The notes: generated by a model from the sequence alone, not told the origin. A stretch of 64,000 bases of DNA from Oasisia sp. SBJ-2009 (GCA_964017155.1 OZ024854.1:48752067-48816066), one strand, 5' to 3'; counted from the stretch's first letter, positions 30,001-39,292 are shown. Numbers and translations are program-made.

Positions 30001-33000
30001 TAGTTGAAATTATTTCTTAGTTGATGTATTTCACAGTCAGGTCAACTGACTATGAAACAGATTTCAAGTTTTCAGTGTGATGTGAGATGTTTTGTAAAGA
30101 AGCAATTTAAAAGAGGTTACTAAATAAAACATATTGGGCACCAGACCCCCAGTATACAATATTTGTTCTTAAGTAAGCCAGTGGCTTCTCAGACAATTCA
30201 AACAGCTTCAAGCCATTTATTTTCTCCAACTAAGAGTTTTACAAACCTAGTGAGTACTCAAGTCACAAAAGTCTATAGCGACAACATGGGATATTAATAA
30301 CAGACATCTGCCATTTACAACGGGTAAATGACCAGGCCAGATCTATCAAATCTACTCAATGGTATGCACAACATTCATTCTATGCTACATGCACCTGCCA
30401 CTTACTTCTTCCTGTTCCATCTTTTCAGTCATGTCAGTGCTGCGTCCTGGCTCACTGCCTTTGTCTGTGTTCTCTTTTTCTGTTCGTTCGCCTGGAATCT
30501 CACCAATCAGCGTGTTCTTTGTCTGGTGGAAGAGCTCCAACAGTTCACAGGCGTCAATGTACTCCTGTGACGAGTCCTGGAATGCAATCAAATGTGACAG
30601 ACGACATTAGACATTGTATCCCTCAGATATTCAACACGAGAGTTAACATGTGATTTGTTCACGTAGCTCTCTACATGCACCAAGCATTGTTTTTTTAACA
30701 CACACACCAGTTTTTAACACACGCACACATGCACGGACACACACACACACACACCCACACCCACACACACCCTAAAAGTAATACCCTGAAGATTTATAAT
30801 TTCACAAGGCTAAACAGACTTCCCTAAGTTATGAAATAAAAAATATTTATTTTTTACTAATTACACAAAATGTATGCTGGATCTGTATCGATGCACACAA
30901 AAACTCACATTGCTAAATATGGAATGAAATGCCAAACAGGTCATTTTTCGTGCTAATTAAATAATTTGAGGCATTAAAATGATCTTTGATGATGGCACAA
31001 AGTTAGTGAGCACACTGTAGATGACTTCCACCTGTAGTGATCTTGTTACCTTATAGTAAGCCTTGGCATTGTTCACCATCAGCTCTATGTCTGCTGTCAT
31101 CTGGTCGACATTGTTGTACTCATCAGACTTTAGCTTGTGCTGGATCTTCAGTAGATCTATTGGATTCGTCACTGCATTGTAATACTCAGGCTCCGTCCTG
31201 CCAACCAGTGGGACAACTGTTTTATCTCCATCTATCATTCACTTCTGTTCCAATCAGATTGTTTTAGGTTTTTGCACACAACTTTTGTGGATATATGCAC
31301 TCGTTTCATTATGACTTACACACAATTTATGCAGCAGTCATAAGTTTAACAAAACTAATAATGTGGCAACAGTATCCTATCAATGTTTACATTTAGGATG
31401 GGACGAAATTCGATTTGTATTTGAAATTTCAAATAGTCTAACCTTTTTCGTTATTCGAGTCAATAATTTGCAGCTATATAAACGAATATTGCTAGAATAT
31501 TTTCCTTCATGTCCTCTGCTGCAAAATCGGTAATGGCCGATTTTACTTTCTGACTTAACTATAACAATGACAACATACAACCGCCAAACTACTCTTCACA
31601 TATATGATATACATATACACATTAGGTTACAAAATAAAATCACTAACATTACTGAAACAAATAAACTACACAAAACGAACTCGCAGTGTCATCACCATCG
31701 GCTACGTGCAGTTCTATGATTACATTGGTACCATAATATATCGGTATTGTGTCGAGGGGTCATTTGTTAGCAGTGTCAGGTTAAGGTTTAAGGTTAGGGA
31801 AAGTTTAGGATTAGTTAAAGTTAGCGTAGGGTTAGTTATGGTTAGGGTTACTTTAGGGTTAGCATAACATCAGAATTTGTGAAGGTAATTTATGTAGCGA
31901 TGCCTGCTATAAATTACTGATGTTACGGTAATCACCGACCTACACGTAGCCGCCATAGACAATGTCGAGTTTCGTGCGAGTTTGTTTTGTTAATTTTATT
32001 CTTTACAGGAATGTAAAAATTTTCATTTTGTAGCATTTTATATGTATATATGTACATAAGATATGTTAGAAGTTTGGTGGCCTAGGAAGTAATATTCATA
32101 ATTAGGCCAGAAAGTAAAAAGTTTGACACATATGGCCACGATGCCGATGACTCCAACTTATGCCTATGACCACATCTCGACACTGTTCGCTATATTTTAA
32201 TCGAATTCGAAGCCACTGAATATTTATATTCGAATTTTGAGGATATCCGATACTCAATTTGAGTAAAATTCCAGATTTGTCCCTACCTTAGCTTACATTA
32301 CTGAATCACTAACAAGACAAAGGACAGCTGGTGAAGTAGACAGGGAGAACACCTTGCAGGCTTTGACAGCATCTTCAATCTGGACAACTCACCTTCTCTT
32401 TGGTACACGGATGAATGCCTCACACAGAACACGCCCGTCCTTGTTCTTATGGTTGCGTATTGTGTCATACAGCTCTTGGCAAACTTCAACCTGAATACAT
32501 GGCAAGATGCAACTGCCTAAATCACATAACATTCTGATGTGTGTTATTTGCATACTGCTTGTTATGTCCCGATACGATACAGAACAAACTGCCACAAGTT
32601 GTCTTGGTAAGAAAGTAATCCACGTTTATAGTTATACAGTTCAAATGTCATGCTTTATAGTCTGCTAGATGTAACAAATCAAGCCAGTCAATAATTACTG
32701 CAGGATTGTGTGTACAATTGTACATGACTCACATAAACCTACATTGAACATTCATGTTATCTGTGGGAAATAAACTACTATTTTTATTATCCATCCAGGC
32801 TTCCCATAGGTTTCTTTATAGTGCAATTTTTTTAAATAAAATAACACAATATCACGATATAACTTCAATTTGTTCATGTTTGTCAGCCAGTTTAATTGCT
32901 ACTCATTTTTTACCTGAATGCGAGATGCTTGTTACTTGTGATGTGACTTAGTATTTTAGACAAGTTTTTTTTCATAAGTTTTAAATATTTTCAAAAAAAA

Positions 33001-33249
33001 CGTATTCATATTTTAATACCCCCATTTAAAAGTTGAACTGTACTATGCCCCATAACTTGTGAGTTGTGACACAATTAACAACTCACAATCTGTGTATGTG
33101 AGCTAGCACAAGAACACACTTACAGGGTCATACTGTATAACTGACTTCTTCCTCCTCTTTGCAGAGGGGGGCTGTTGGGTGGGTTCCTCCCCTTCTTCCT
33201 TCTTCTCTTCCACTCCCAGGCTTCCCTTCCGCTTCTTGATCGGCATCAT
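742..33249 (-). CDS. PBRM1: PBRM1 / polybromo-1 (BAF180), 32 coding exons, 3' end beyond window
   Basis: Chromatin-targeting subunit of the PBAF (SWI/SNF) remodeller, acting in the nucleus on acetylated nucleosomes. I traced 32 exons by similarity to vertebrate PBRM1 and by GT-AG sites. All phases join, giving 4537 nt (1512 codons plus one base). Order: basic N-terminus, bromodomains 1-6 (about residues 43-150, 195-305, 375-485, 525-640, 670-770, 780-925), BAH1 (990-1105), BAH2 (1180-1310), HMG box (1396-1460). Human PBRM1 is about 1.6-1.7 kb codons long, so only the Pro-rich C-terminus is missing. The start is ATG at 33249, followed by a second ATG and a basic KKRKG stretch. Identity is certain from domain order and residue-level similarity; the exact ends of a few exons remain inferred. 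Confidence 0.96.
1045..2106. repeat. 20-bp minisatellite in PBRM1 intron 31
   Basis: About 53 copies of a 20-bp unit, GGAGAGTAACTGTTACATAT, with scattered substitutions. The left half mostly reads AACTGTTACATAT and the right half AACTCTTACACAT, so the array has two sub-families. Many left-hand units contain the palindrome GTAACTGTTAC. It fills most of the intron between the two HMG-box exons. Confidence 0.97.
2861..3043 (-). CDS. PBRM1: PBRM1 exon 30: acidic linker between BAH2 and HMG box
   Basis: Sixty-one codons, phase 0 at both ends, beginning [10 protein letters not shown] (human EPSPLLEKKI) and ending EKKKK. The middle is acidic and Ser/Thr-rich with no recognised fold. Its acceptor is embedded in four tandem 15-bp repeats (GTGACACTGGACGTG-like, 3047-3091), so the polypyrimidine tract is unusually poor. 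Confidence 0.88.
3044..3091. repeat. Short 15-bp tandem repeat at the PBRM1 exon 30 acceptor
   Basis: Three to four copies of a 15-bp unit (CGTCCAGTGTCACGT-like) abutting the exon 30 splice acceptor on the minus strand. Confidence 0.85.
3180..3275. repeat. (CA)n(TA)n microsatellite
   Basis: A CA run followed by an interrupted TA run, inside PBRM1 intron 29. Confidence 0.95.
3734..6005 (-). CDS. PBRM1: PBRM1 exons 26-29: BAH domain 2
   Basis: Exons 5915-6005, 5508-5583, 4457-4727 and 3734-3805. They encode [89 protein letters not shown] and [24 protein letters not shown], matching human BAH2 block for block. Exon 28 uses an acceptor at 4728 and exon 27 a GTACGT donor; the split codon gives Asp. 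The acceptor of exon 26 lies only about 8 bp from a 34-bp tandem array. Confidence 0.94.
6007..6290. repeat. 34-bp minisatellite at the PBRM1 exon 26 acceptor
   Basis: About eight near-identical 34-bp copies (core CATCATCAACAGTCTTACTC), the last ones diverged. The array begins within roughly 8 bp of the splice acceptor of exon 26. Confidence 0.96.
6700..8860 (-). CDS. PBRM1: PBRM1 exons 21-25: BAH domain 1
   Basis: Exons 8778-8860, 8175-8319, 7599-7700, 7350-7424 and 6700-6852. They encode [83 protein letters not shown] and [17 protein letters not shown], followed by an acidic linker. This is the first bromo-adjacent homology domain, a protein-interaction module of PBAF. Exon 21 has tandem CAG acceptors (NAGNAG), so one Gln is optional. 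All phases agree. Confidence 0.94.
9247..11936 (-). CDS. PBRM1: PBRM1 exons 17-20: divergent bromodomain 6
   Basis: Exons 11752-11936, 11240-11282, 9993-10079 and 9247-9462. Exon 17 ([17 protein letters not shown], then an acidic insert) replaces the usual ZA loop and lacks a PDYY motif. Exons 18-19 encode [14 protein letters not shown] and [28 protein letters not shown], where the acetyl-lysine Asn position is Ser901. Exon 20 encodes helix C ([20 protein letters not shown]), [12 protein letters not shown] and a long charged helix ending EGKDKS. Human bromodomain 6 is also atypical, but keeps Asn at that position (MNRTDS) as I recall it. Confidence 0.92.
10229..11180. repeat. 33-bp minisatellite in PBRM1 intron 18
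   Basis: Roughly 29 copies of a 33-bp unit containing GTCTGTATACAGCCAGC then ATACAGAC, plus shorter variants where ATACAGACATC becomes ATAGACACC. Each unit has inverted arms GTCTGTAT / ATACAGAC and can form a small hairpin. The 33-bp length keeps all frames open, producing spurious ORFs on both strands. Confidence 0.97.
12424..13300. repeat. 58-bp minisatellite in PBRM1 intron 16
   Basis: About 15 copies of a 58-bp purine-rich unit (core GACATAATGAAAGTGAAAGG, then GAGAGAGCAAGTGAGAGAC). One copy near 13085-13115 is shortened. It ends about 20 bp from the exon 16 donor. On the minus strand it is a long pyrimidine tract with three open frames, the source of 300-400 codon spurious ORFs. Confidence 0.97.
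13320..14569 (-). CDS. PBRM1: PBRM1 exons 14-16: bromodomain 5
   Basis: Exons 14440-14569, 13961-14128 and 13320-13460. They encode helix Z ([16 protein letters not shown]), [18 protein letters not shown], and [15 protein letters not shown] with the ligand Asn at residue 746, then helix C ([16 protein letters not shown]) and the start of bromodomain 6 ([17 protein letters not shown]). Similarity to human bromodomain 5 is very high, including the VPDVN linker. The donor of exon 16 is about 20 bp from the 58-bp tandem array. Confidence 0.95.
14249..14282. repeat. (AC)n microsatellite
   Basis: A pure AC dinucleotide run in PBRM1 intron 14. Confidence 0.95.
15007..16360 (-). CDS. PBRM1: PBRM1 exons 11-13: bromodomain 4
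   Basis: Exons 16169-16360, 15775-15903 and 15007-15197. Exon 11 encodes a Ser/Lys-rich linker ([17 protein letters not shown]) and helix Z. Exon 12 encodes the ZA loop ([17 protein letters not shown]). Exon 13 encodes helices B-C with [20 protein letters not shown] and the ligand Asn at residue 613, then a [14 protein letters not shown] linker like the KELGPLPDD linker of human PBRM1. The exon-11 acceptor is also the first unit of the 57-bp satellite. A run of G (C on the coding strand) at 15935-15954 lies close to the exon-12 acceptor. Confidence 0.94.
16010..16140 (-). mobile_element. Possible tRNA-derived SINE fragment
   Basis: On the minus strand, GGGGCAGTGGGTAGAACACT resembles an RNA polymerase III A box in a tRNA-like head. 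No clear B box or target-site duplication was found. Weak call. Confidence 0.3.
16361..20248. repeat. 57-bp satellite with 928-bp higher-order repeat, PBRM1 intron 10
   Basis: About 67 tandem units of 57 bp, each with the core GTCTATAACAATGGCGTCTA and CAAGTGTCTGCAACAACAGG. Variant 65-bp units carry an extra 8 bp (CTGCAAGACTTC). From about 17220 the array is a higher-order repeat: blocks beginning 17220, 18148 and 19076 repeat at 928 bp (14 short plus 2 long units) and look identical by eye. The last block is four units (228 bp) shorter, from 19776. The first unit overlaps the exon 11 acceptor, and most units contain the same CCCCTGTTGTTGCAG on the minus strand. Confidence 0.97.
20249..24162. 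other. Rest of PBRM1 intron 10; no gene recognised
   Basis: About 3.9 kb of AT-rich intron sequence. A minus-strand stretch at 21505-21580 with CAGCTCAGTGGTCAGAAGAG looks like a tRNA-derived SINE head. A pure TA run occupies 23996-24047. Short ORFs here lack similarity to anything I know and have no flanking splice sites that would fit PBRM1. Confidence 0.5.
23996..24047. repeat. (TA)n microsatellite
   Basis: About 26 uninterrupted TA units. Confidence 0.97.
24163..25972 (-). CDS. PBRM1: PBRM1 exons 7-10: end of BD2 and bromodomain 3
   Basis: Exons 25608-25972, 25043-25112, 24780-24878 and 24163-24222. Exon 7 starts with helix C of bromodomain 2 ([16 protein letters not shown]), then an Arg-rich and Glu-rich linker, then helix Z of bromodomain 3. 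The rest encode [35 protein letters not shown] and [10 protein letters not shown] with the ligand Asn at residue 456, then a short helix C. Phases 2, 0, 0 and 0 join cleanly. The intron after exon 10 is the longest in the gene (about 7.8 kb) and holds the 57-bp satellite. Confidence 0.93.
26423..27002 (-). CDS. PBRM1: PBRM1 exons 5-6: bromodomain 2
   Basis: Exons 26856-27002 (49 codons) and 26423-26590 (56 codons), both phase 0 at each end. They encode the acidic lead-in, helix Z ([13 protein letters not shown]), the KYPDYY motif of the ZA loop, [11 protein letters not shown], and [15 protein letters not shown] with the conserved acetyl-lysine Asn at residue 278. Helix C continues into exon 7. 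Bromodomain 2 of human PBRM1 is a main H3K14ac reader, and the equivalent motifs are intact here. Confidence 0.95.
27003..28955. other. PBRM1 intron between exon 5 and the candidate cassette exon; no gene recognised
   Basis: Very AT-rich with no open frame resembling a known protein. Nothing else is seen. Confidence 0.5.
28956..29045 (-). CDS. PBRM1: Candidate in-frame cassette exon of PBRM1 (BD1-BD2 linker)
   Basis: On the minus strand a strong polypyrimidine tract and acceptor (CTCTTTCCCTTGTAG) precede 90 nt without a stop, followed by a good donor (AAG|GTAACT). Both ends are phase 0. The flanking exons 4 and 5 also meet at phase 0, so inclusion adds exactly 30 residues: Pro/Arg-rich, with [11 protein letters not shown] and [12 protein letters not shown] know of no counterpart in vertebrate PBRM1. 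It could be a skipped or lineage-specific exon, or an alternative first coding exon, since it opens with ATG. Confidence 0.55.
29046..30405. other. PBRM1 intron between the candidate cassette exon and exon 4; no gene recognised
   Basis: AT-rich with no recognisable repeat or coding sequence apart from the strong acceptor at its minus-strand 3' end. Confidence 0.5.
30406..32490 (-). CDS. PBRM1: PBRM1 exons 2-4: bromodomain 1
   Basis: Exons 32393-32490, 31050-31197 and 30406-30576. The first encodes helix Z ([15 protein letters not shown]), the second the EPEYY / PIDL region and helices A-B ending NNAKAYYK, the third helix C and an acidic linker ending EQEE. The acetyl-lysine-anchoring Asn is Tyr (residue 123), as in vertebrate PBRM1 bromodomain 1. 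Phases are 2, 0 and 0. The intron between exons 2 and 3 holds a complete hAT-like insertion. Confidence 0.93.
31393..32290. mobile_element. Non-autonomous hAT-like element in PBRM1 intron 2
   Basis: 898 bp bounded by imperfect inverted ends related to TAAGGATGGGACGAAT and flanked by 8-bp direct repeats GTTTACAT / GCTTACAT (7 of 8 match). An 8-bp target duplication is typical of hAT transposons. Internal inverted arms (GGTTACAAAATAAAATCAC and its complement) extend the fold-back structure. There is no transposase frame. A degenerate telomere-like stretch (repeated GGTTAGGG, GGTTTAAGG) lies near 31780-31865. A second copy is at 61801-62724. Confidence 0.8.
32491..33123. other. PBRM1 intron 1; nothing recognised
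   Basis: AT-rich intron without repeats or coding signals that I can identify. Confidence 0.5.
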
Positions 33250-33275
33250 TCGTGTCTACTTTGCCCACTGTGTGC
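33124..33275 (-). CDS. PBRM1: PBRM1 exon 1: 5' UTR tail plus basic N-terminus
   Basis: Coding part 33124-33249 encodes 42 residues beginning [10 protein letters not shown], rich in Lys/Glu and ending in an RRKK cluster that looks like a nuclear localisation signal. The donor is GTAAGTGT just below 33124. A plausible splice acceptor (TGATGCAG) sits at 33276 and would leave 26 nt of 5' UTR here, so an untranslated first exon probably lies further right and was not located. The two adjacent ATGs make the exact start ambiguous by one codon. Confidence 0.75.
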
Positions 33276-33711
33276 CTGCATCACAACAACGCATTTTATT
33301 GACTTTGCAAACAGTGATTGTGTCACACCTTGCAAGTCAATTGTTTGACCCAGTAATTAATCTAGGGGTGTCCCACAGTCAATAGTACTGTAGTATCTTC
33401 AATTAAAATTCATTAGGGTGTGGAACTCATTTTGATTTTGTTGATAGCTATATTAACTATGTTTTCTGGAAATTACACATATAAACATTTCAATACAACT
33501 ATCAACCGTGGGACTGACCCTGAGCCTGTTTGGTAATATATATTTTTTAATATTAGATGTGTTTCGCAGTTTCCTTCAATAATTTCTGATTTTGTTAAAT
33601 CAACCCAGCAAACAGTTATGTGGCAGTGTTGTTGAAAGAGGGGTCCATGGACTGTGTATGTCTAAAAACAGGTTCCTTATTATTCCCTACAGCACAAATA
33701 GGATCCAGACA

Positions 33712-35022
33712 CAGGGGTCGACAATAAGGTTTTGTATTCACAGGCCCAGGGGGCCAGTGGATTTTAAGTTACTGGCCCCCAAAAAAAGTTACTGGCCCAA
33801 TTTTTTTTGCATGAATACACATTTATCCTGATTAAAACAATAAAATATATTTGTTTATATTTAGGACATTAAAATAGACACAGCAGCTGAAATGACGTTT
33901 TTAACAAATAATCAAAAACGTGTTTTTGCCGTTTTCTAATTCTGTTGTATCTATTCTATCAATAAAGTTCACTTTTATATTAATTACATACCTCTAAGTG
34001 ATTTTTTTCCAAAACAAAATGAGCCCCTATCTATTGTGAAATCCGTTTTAACTTTGAAGACGCAGGATGTGTTCAAAATATGCGATGTTTAGACCTTAGT
34101 AACGCCACCGTACTTTCCCTGTTCGCCATGTTGTGTGGTACGAATACAACCGCCAAACTGCTTGCGTAGACAGCATCCCCGCCCTTTGACCTGTATCTAT
34201 GGGAAATCCAAATAAATGCGCGCTCCATTTCTACCGACTATCTCCTTATTTGGCGTTCGTCGTTGTGACACGTCACCTTCGGCGAGTTCCAGCTATGCGC
34301 GTGACATGTGGTGATCTGGATTTCCATAGCGCCTAAAAAGGCCTAGCTAGAGTAACGACAACGTTGGAGTGGATCCTGTCGCTGCCAAACGTTATAAATC
34401 TGCCGCAAGGTGTGAAATAATTTTAATCAGAGAAAGAAATGGAAGGCGACGATGCCATGCATAGAAGTATTTGCTTTTATTACCTTACGGTCTATGACTT
34501 TTCAATACCATTATTTCGTTACTAATACTATTATTTACTATAAGTTCACAAGAAATCCACAAGGGGTCGCCGTGACATGCTCAACATATTTTGTCTATTC
34601 GTTTTACACATCAGGGTAGCAACAATAATAAAGGATAACGAGAAATTTAATGACAAATTTTTATTTAGGTACAACTCGGCTATTACTACAAAATCCGAAG
34701 CGTTATCTTAGCTAATTCACTAGCGGGGTGTCCGCATCACGTCTCCGCCTCGCGTCACCAGTAGCAACACCGTACGAAGTTATGGAGAACTTGCAATTCG
34801 TAAACAAGATGGTGACTAGTTTCGACTGATAACGCGAGTCCACGTTGTCACAGATTGTGTTTAATTGTTAAGGAGTGACAACTGAGGAAACTATCTAAAA
34901 CAGTGCAAGTGGTGAATAATTCCATTGTTAAAACTAGTGGCCCGTCGGGTCAGTAAAATATGAAAACTGGTGGCCCGACACCCTAAAAACATGGGTCGGG
35001 CCATCGGTATTGTCGACCCCTG
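33712..35022. mobile_element. TIR element, hAT-like ends, between PBRM1 and GNL3
   Basis: About 1.3 kb bounded by the 15-bp inverted repeat CAGGGGTCGACAATA, with GGCCC/GGGCC-rich sub-terminal sequence on both sides. The CAGGGGTCG start resembles hAT termini, but the 8-bp flanks (TCCAGACA and AGATATTA) do not match, so the family is uncertain. No transposase frame is visible. A CpG-richer interior at 34090-34380 could be promoter-like or simply part of the element. Confidence 0.6.
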
Positions 35023-36704
35023 AGATATTAAGGGAGGGCTGAAATGCTCGAACGATCATTGCTCAAATATAAACACATTTAGTTTCATTTTTTAAGACTG
35101 AAAATGCATCTAGAAGATTTTTTAATACATATATAAAAACAGGATGTCCTTATTTTGTGTGAATAGTTTTTCAAGCGTTTCAGCCCCACTTTAAAATGGC
35201 ATGCTCAGTGCAGTTTTGTATACTTGTAAGCATACACAGATATACACTGTTTCAAAAGGCCGGGAGTAGCACACACCATGTTGTGGTTCTCAAACCTCAG
35301 CCAGTAAAACACTGACAGCCAGTCTTTGTTAAATGTTTTATATATCTGTGTTTTTTAACTGCTGGTGTGGTTAAGATGTCAATAACAAGACTGGATGCTG
35401 ATCAAACAGCACACGTGACAAGTTCATTGAGTTGTTCTATCTAGTTTCCAAATCAACAACCAATACCAGGCAATTTGATTATTAAATGAAAATCTGGTTT
35501 GTACAATTATTCAATATGCTAACAACGAAATTTGAGTGAAGTACTTATGAAATCACATCAAGAAAAAACAAATCTCATGGATCATATGTTATCAACCTGC
35601 AAAAAACGTCACACAAAATATGTGACACATGAATCAGTGCATGATCATGCCGCGTTCTACTCTGTTAGTTATTTCCAGGAAGCATGTCAGGTTTGTTTTT
35701 ATTTTATTTTTAAAGGTAAAACACAATCTAAACTAACTTTAGTAAGTACCAGACCGTGTACTGATCTGACTGCTTGGCACCTTGTTGTGCCGTTGTGGAG
35801 TGTGTATGTATAGGCAACATTAACCAATACAAACTGGTTTAATTATGGAACTGTTTGTTCAATTTTGTTGGACTATGTTCCGAGAGGTAGTAACACTGCT
35901 AACGAAAGGCGAGTAGCGTATCGGCTATGTGCACTCTTCTATTATTTACCAACCAAGTCCAAGCGGAGGCGCCAGACCCCGCGTTTTGAAAACAAAGCAG
36001 ATGCGGCGAAACATAATTACCACCACAAATACTGCATCTACTTGGCAATTGCATGGCATATACACAGTTCTGAAGAAGAAATTAATTAAAACCACTGGTG
36101 TTAGTGCAGTGTTGTTAAATAATTTTGCAAAAATTGGAAAAAACGATTTGTAATTTATTCTGCTAGCGAACAAACCTCTCAAATAAACGCCATCTTGTTA
36201 TAGCTTATCCGCAGCGGGCATTTGTAACCCGCTTTTTGTGGTTCCACGCCTGCCCACTATGTGGCAGCACTATCTTACCAATACCAATTTTAATCTGATC
36301 AAGTTTTTGGATGAAAAACATTGATGGCAATCGGGTGTTGAATTTGAGAAGTAGAACAGAAATATATCAATGGAAAAGATACAGCTGGAAATTATGCAGT
36401 TGTCTGCACTTGGCACGAGACCGTTGTAAAACTAAAAACAAGAGAACATGCAACATTGCAACAATTTTTATAACTGGTGTAGGCCTATATAATAATTATC
36501 ACTATAATATAGTTAGTTATATATCATATATAGTCATGCTCACTTTGGCAATCTCCTCTCCTTTACCACTTTGGTTTCCATGGGGGTTATGTTTGCAATG
36601 TTATCGTTTTATACTAAACATGACCTGCAGTGTGTACAGGAGTTTGCTAAACGTTATTGGCGGATCGAGACCCGTGGAAAATTCTTAGTTGGAGATGCAC
36701 ACAG

Positions 36705-36741
<37 letters not shown>
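35023..36741. other. Intergenic DNA 5' of PBRM1; no gene recognised
   Basis: Mostly AT-rich. A CGCCATCTTG motif at about 36189-36198 (AAGATGGCG on the minus strand, YY1-like) and a GC-richer patch near 35940-36010 could mark an untranslated first exon of PBRM1, but no exon could be proven. Confidence 0.35.
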
Positions 36742-36746
<5 letters not shown>

Positions 36747-37559
36747 GTAGTAAACGTTCAAGCTAGGGCAGCAGCTATAGTTTATACACTGTACATATCG
36801 TTTGACAAAACCAATATTATACCCCACACACACACACACACATATATATATATACCCAGATAGCCACCTATATCGGCACGATATCGGCTGCATCTCGGCA
36901 ATCTCGGGCCTATCTCTCCTATGTCGGGCCGATATCGGTGCGATGTTGGCTATACTGGCTGTACGCACTATGCAGCCGACATCGGGCCAATATCGTTCCG
37001 ATGTTGGCGATACTGGCAGTATATAGGCACCTATGCAGCCGACAACGGACCGAGATCGGCCCAAGATAAGCCATGTCGTTATATGCAGCAAGGGTTTGGC
37101 AGTAAATATAATGTTGTTATCCTTTATAAATGTGAACGTATGCAAAGCTAATTTAATACATATCGCATTAATTGTGGTGAGTGTAATTAGTAGAGAATTT
37201 GGGCGAGTTTAGATGTGTTTATTTTTTATTAAATGTTTCCAATATTTTGTGCGCCACTATAATCAGATTGTCCCGCCGTCCGTCATAGGGCCTACTAAAA
37301 CACAACCAAGGGTGTACCTACATAATATTCCCTGCACGTAAGTGTTTTTAAAAACAATTTTTTTTTATAAAAAAAACTCTTCTAAGAAAATAATCTTTAG
37401 AAGAAACAGTTTGAACATCCAAAGAAATTCCAGTCTGAAAATATATTCAAAACAATATTAGTATATTTTGTAACAAAACTACACCAAAACATGTCTTCTC
37501 ACAGTTGAATATAGCTTGAACTGTCAATGAACTCCAAGGTCCTTAAATTTAGCCTAGCC

Positions 37560-37751
37560 TGATGATACCCCATGGAGAGATCAGTGATTACAGCCCCAGT
37601 GACACCAATGCTAGTGATGTAACAGTAGTCCAGCTGGGGAGTCCAGCCTCCCAGGCCTGGAGGTAGTGAGTGACCTTTGAGACTAGGTTCCATGCATCTT
37701 GACAGCACTGCCATAGAGGATTTAGAGAGAAGCACAGCTACAGTGGAGAAG
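37560..37751 (+). pseudogene. Degenerate coding-like exon inside the inverted-repeat element
   Basis: The 3' part reads HLDSTAIEDLERSTATVEK directly into a good donor (AAG|GTACGT at 37752). Upstream a second frame reads DYSPSDTNASDVTVVQLGSPASQAW, so at least one frameshift separates the parts. It looks like an exon of a captured or decayed gene paired with the fragment at 39381-39520. Family not identified. Confidence 0.35.
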
Positions 37752-37851
37752 GTACGTTTAATCATTTATTTTGTTGTAAATCCGTAAACCTTTGTACATT
37801 TCTAGATTAACAAATCATTTGATTTAGAATAAATAAGGAGAAAATCAATAG

Positions 37852-38790
37852 ATTACATTCCACAAAATTTTAGGTGTAGTAATTGATTGCAAACTAAACT
37901 GGAAAAGTCACATTTTATCAGTAAGATCTAAACTGTCAAAATGCTGTGCTATTATGTATAGAGCCAGTTCTTTGATTAACAAACATGGTATGCATATTTT
38001 GAACTATTCTCTTTTCATGCCTTGTGCTGAAGTATGGGATAACACATATGCTACAAATATTCATTGTTTAGTTTTATTACAGAAAAGAGTTACAAGATTA
38101 ATTTGTGGTGCAAAAAGACTTGATCACACAAATTTACTCTTTCACAATGTACATATTCTTAAATTACCAGATCTTGTAAAGCTAAAAACTGCTATAATTA
38201 TGTTTAAGGCATATCATTATATATTACCAATGAATGTACAAAAATTGTTCAAAATACATGACTCTCGATATTCATCCAGGTATAAATGCAAGTTCAAGCA
38301 AATCTATGTACGTACTAACTTAAAAAGTATGTGCATTTATGTTACTGGAGTTAAACTTTGGAACTCCTTCGACAATTCACTGCATGGTTAGTTGTAAAAA
38401 AATTCAAATCATTTCAAAAAGTGTTATACAAATAGACTGTTGAATAATTATGTGTTAGAGCCCTAGATAATTTTTGCTAACATAAATTAGATAAAAACAT
38501 AAACATTCAGTTTGTTTATTGTTGTAAAGATTTTGTTTTTTGTTTTTCTCTTCAACAAATGTCACAATGTCTTTTTTTATTAAATGCTGTATGGTTACAC
38601 ATATAAATAGTGTTCTATTGCATTGTTCAGATGCTTTATGTATGAAATTAAGAAATTATAAGGGTAAACATGATAAGTATTATACTTCTTTTACCCTTTT
38701 TTCAACAATTTATATTGTATTTTATGCACTGTATTTATAATGTAGTAGTTGTTTGTTGAAATAAATTTCAATTCAATTCAATTTGTGGCA
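37852..38790 (+). mobile_element. 5'-truncated non-LTR retrotransposon (jockey/CR1-like RT C-terminus)
   Basis: A frame open from about 37852 to the stop near 38391 encodes the thumb and C-terminal part of a LINE reverse transcriptase: LGVVIDCKLNWKSHI, then LINKHGMHILNYSL, LLQKRVTRLICGAKRLDHT, VKLKTAIIMFKAYH and VKLWNSFDNSL. Catalytic palm motifs are absent, consistent with 5' truncation. A 3' UTR of about 400 bp ends in ATTCAATTCAATTCAATT-type repeats near 38762-38785, a common LINE tail. Confidence 0.8.
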
Positions 38791-38861
38791 TGAATTTATA
38801 TGCGCACGCTTGATTCTGTGGAAGATTATATACATTTGTTTTTTTATATAATTGTTTACAA

Positions 38862-38905
<44 letters not shown>

Positions 38906-38923
38906 TTGTTTAATTGTTTACAA

Positions 38924-38966
<43 letters not shown>

Positions 38967-39231
38967 GTTTTGTAAACTATATAATATATATATATATATT
39001 CAATTTGTGGCATGAATTTATATGCGCACGCTTGATTCTGTGGCAGATTATATACATTTGTTTTTTATATTATTGTTTACAAAACTATATATATATATAT
39101 ATATATATATAGTTTTGTAAACAATTATATAAAAAACAAATGTATATAATCTTCCACAGAATCAAGCGTGCGCATATAAATTCATGCCACAAATTGAATA
39201 TATATATATATATATAGTTTACAAAACTATG

Positions 39232-39292
<61 letters not shown>

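Noticed and set aside
36705..37145. 146-codon minus-strand ORF and its counterpart at 40026-40364
   Set aside because: They run through TA/CA microsatellites and the inverted arms of the fold-back element; no protein signature.
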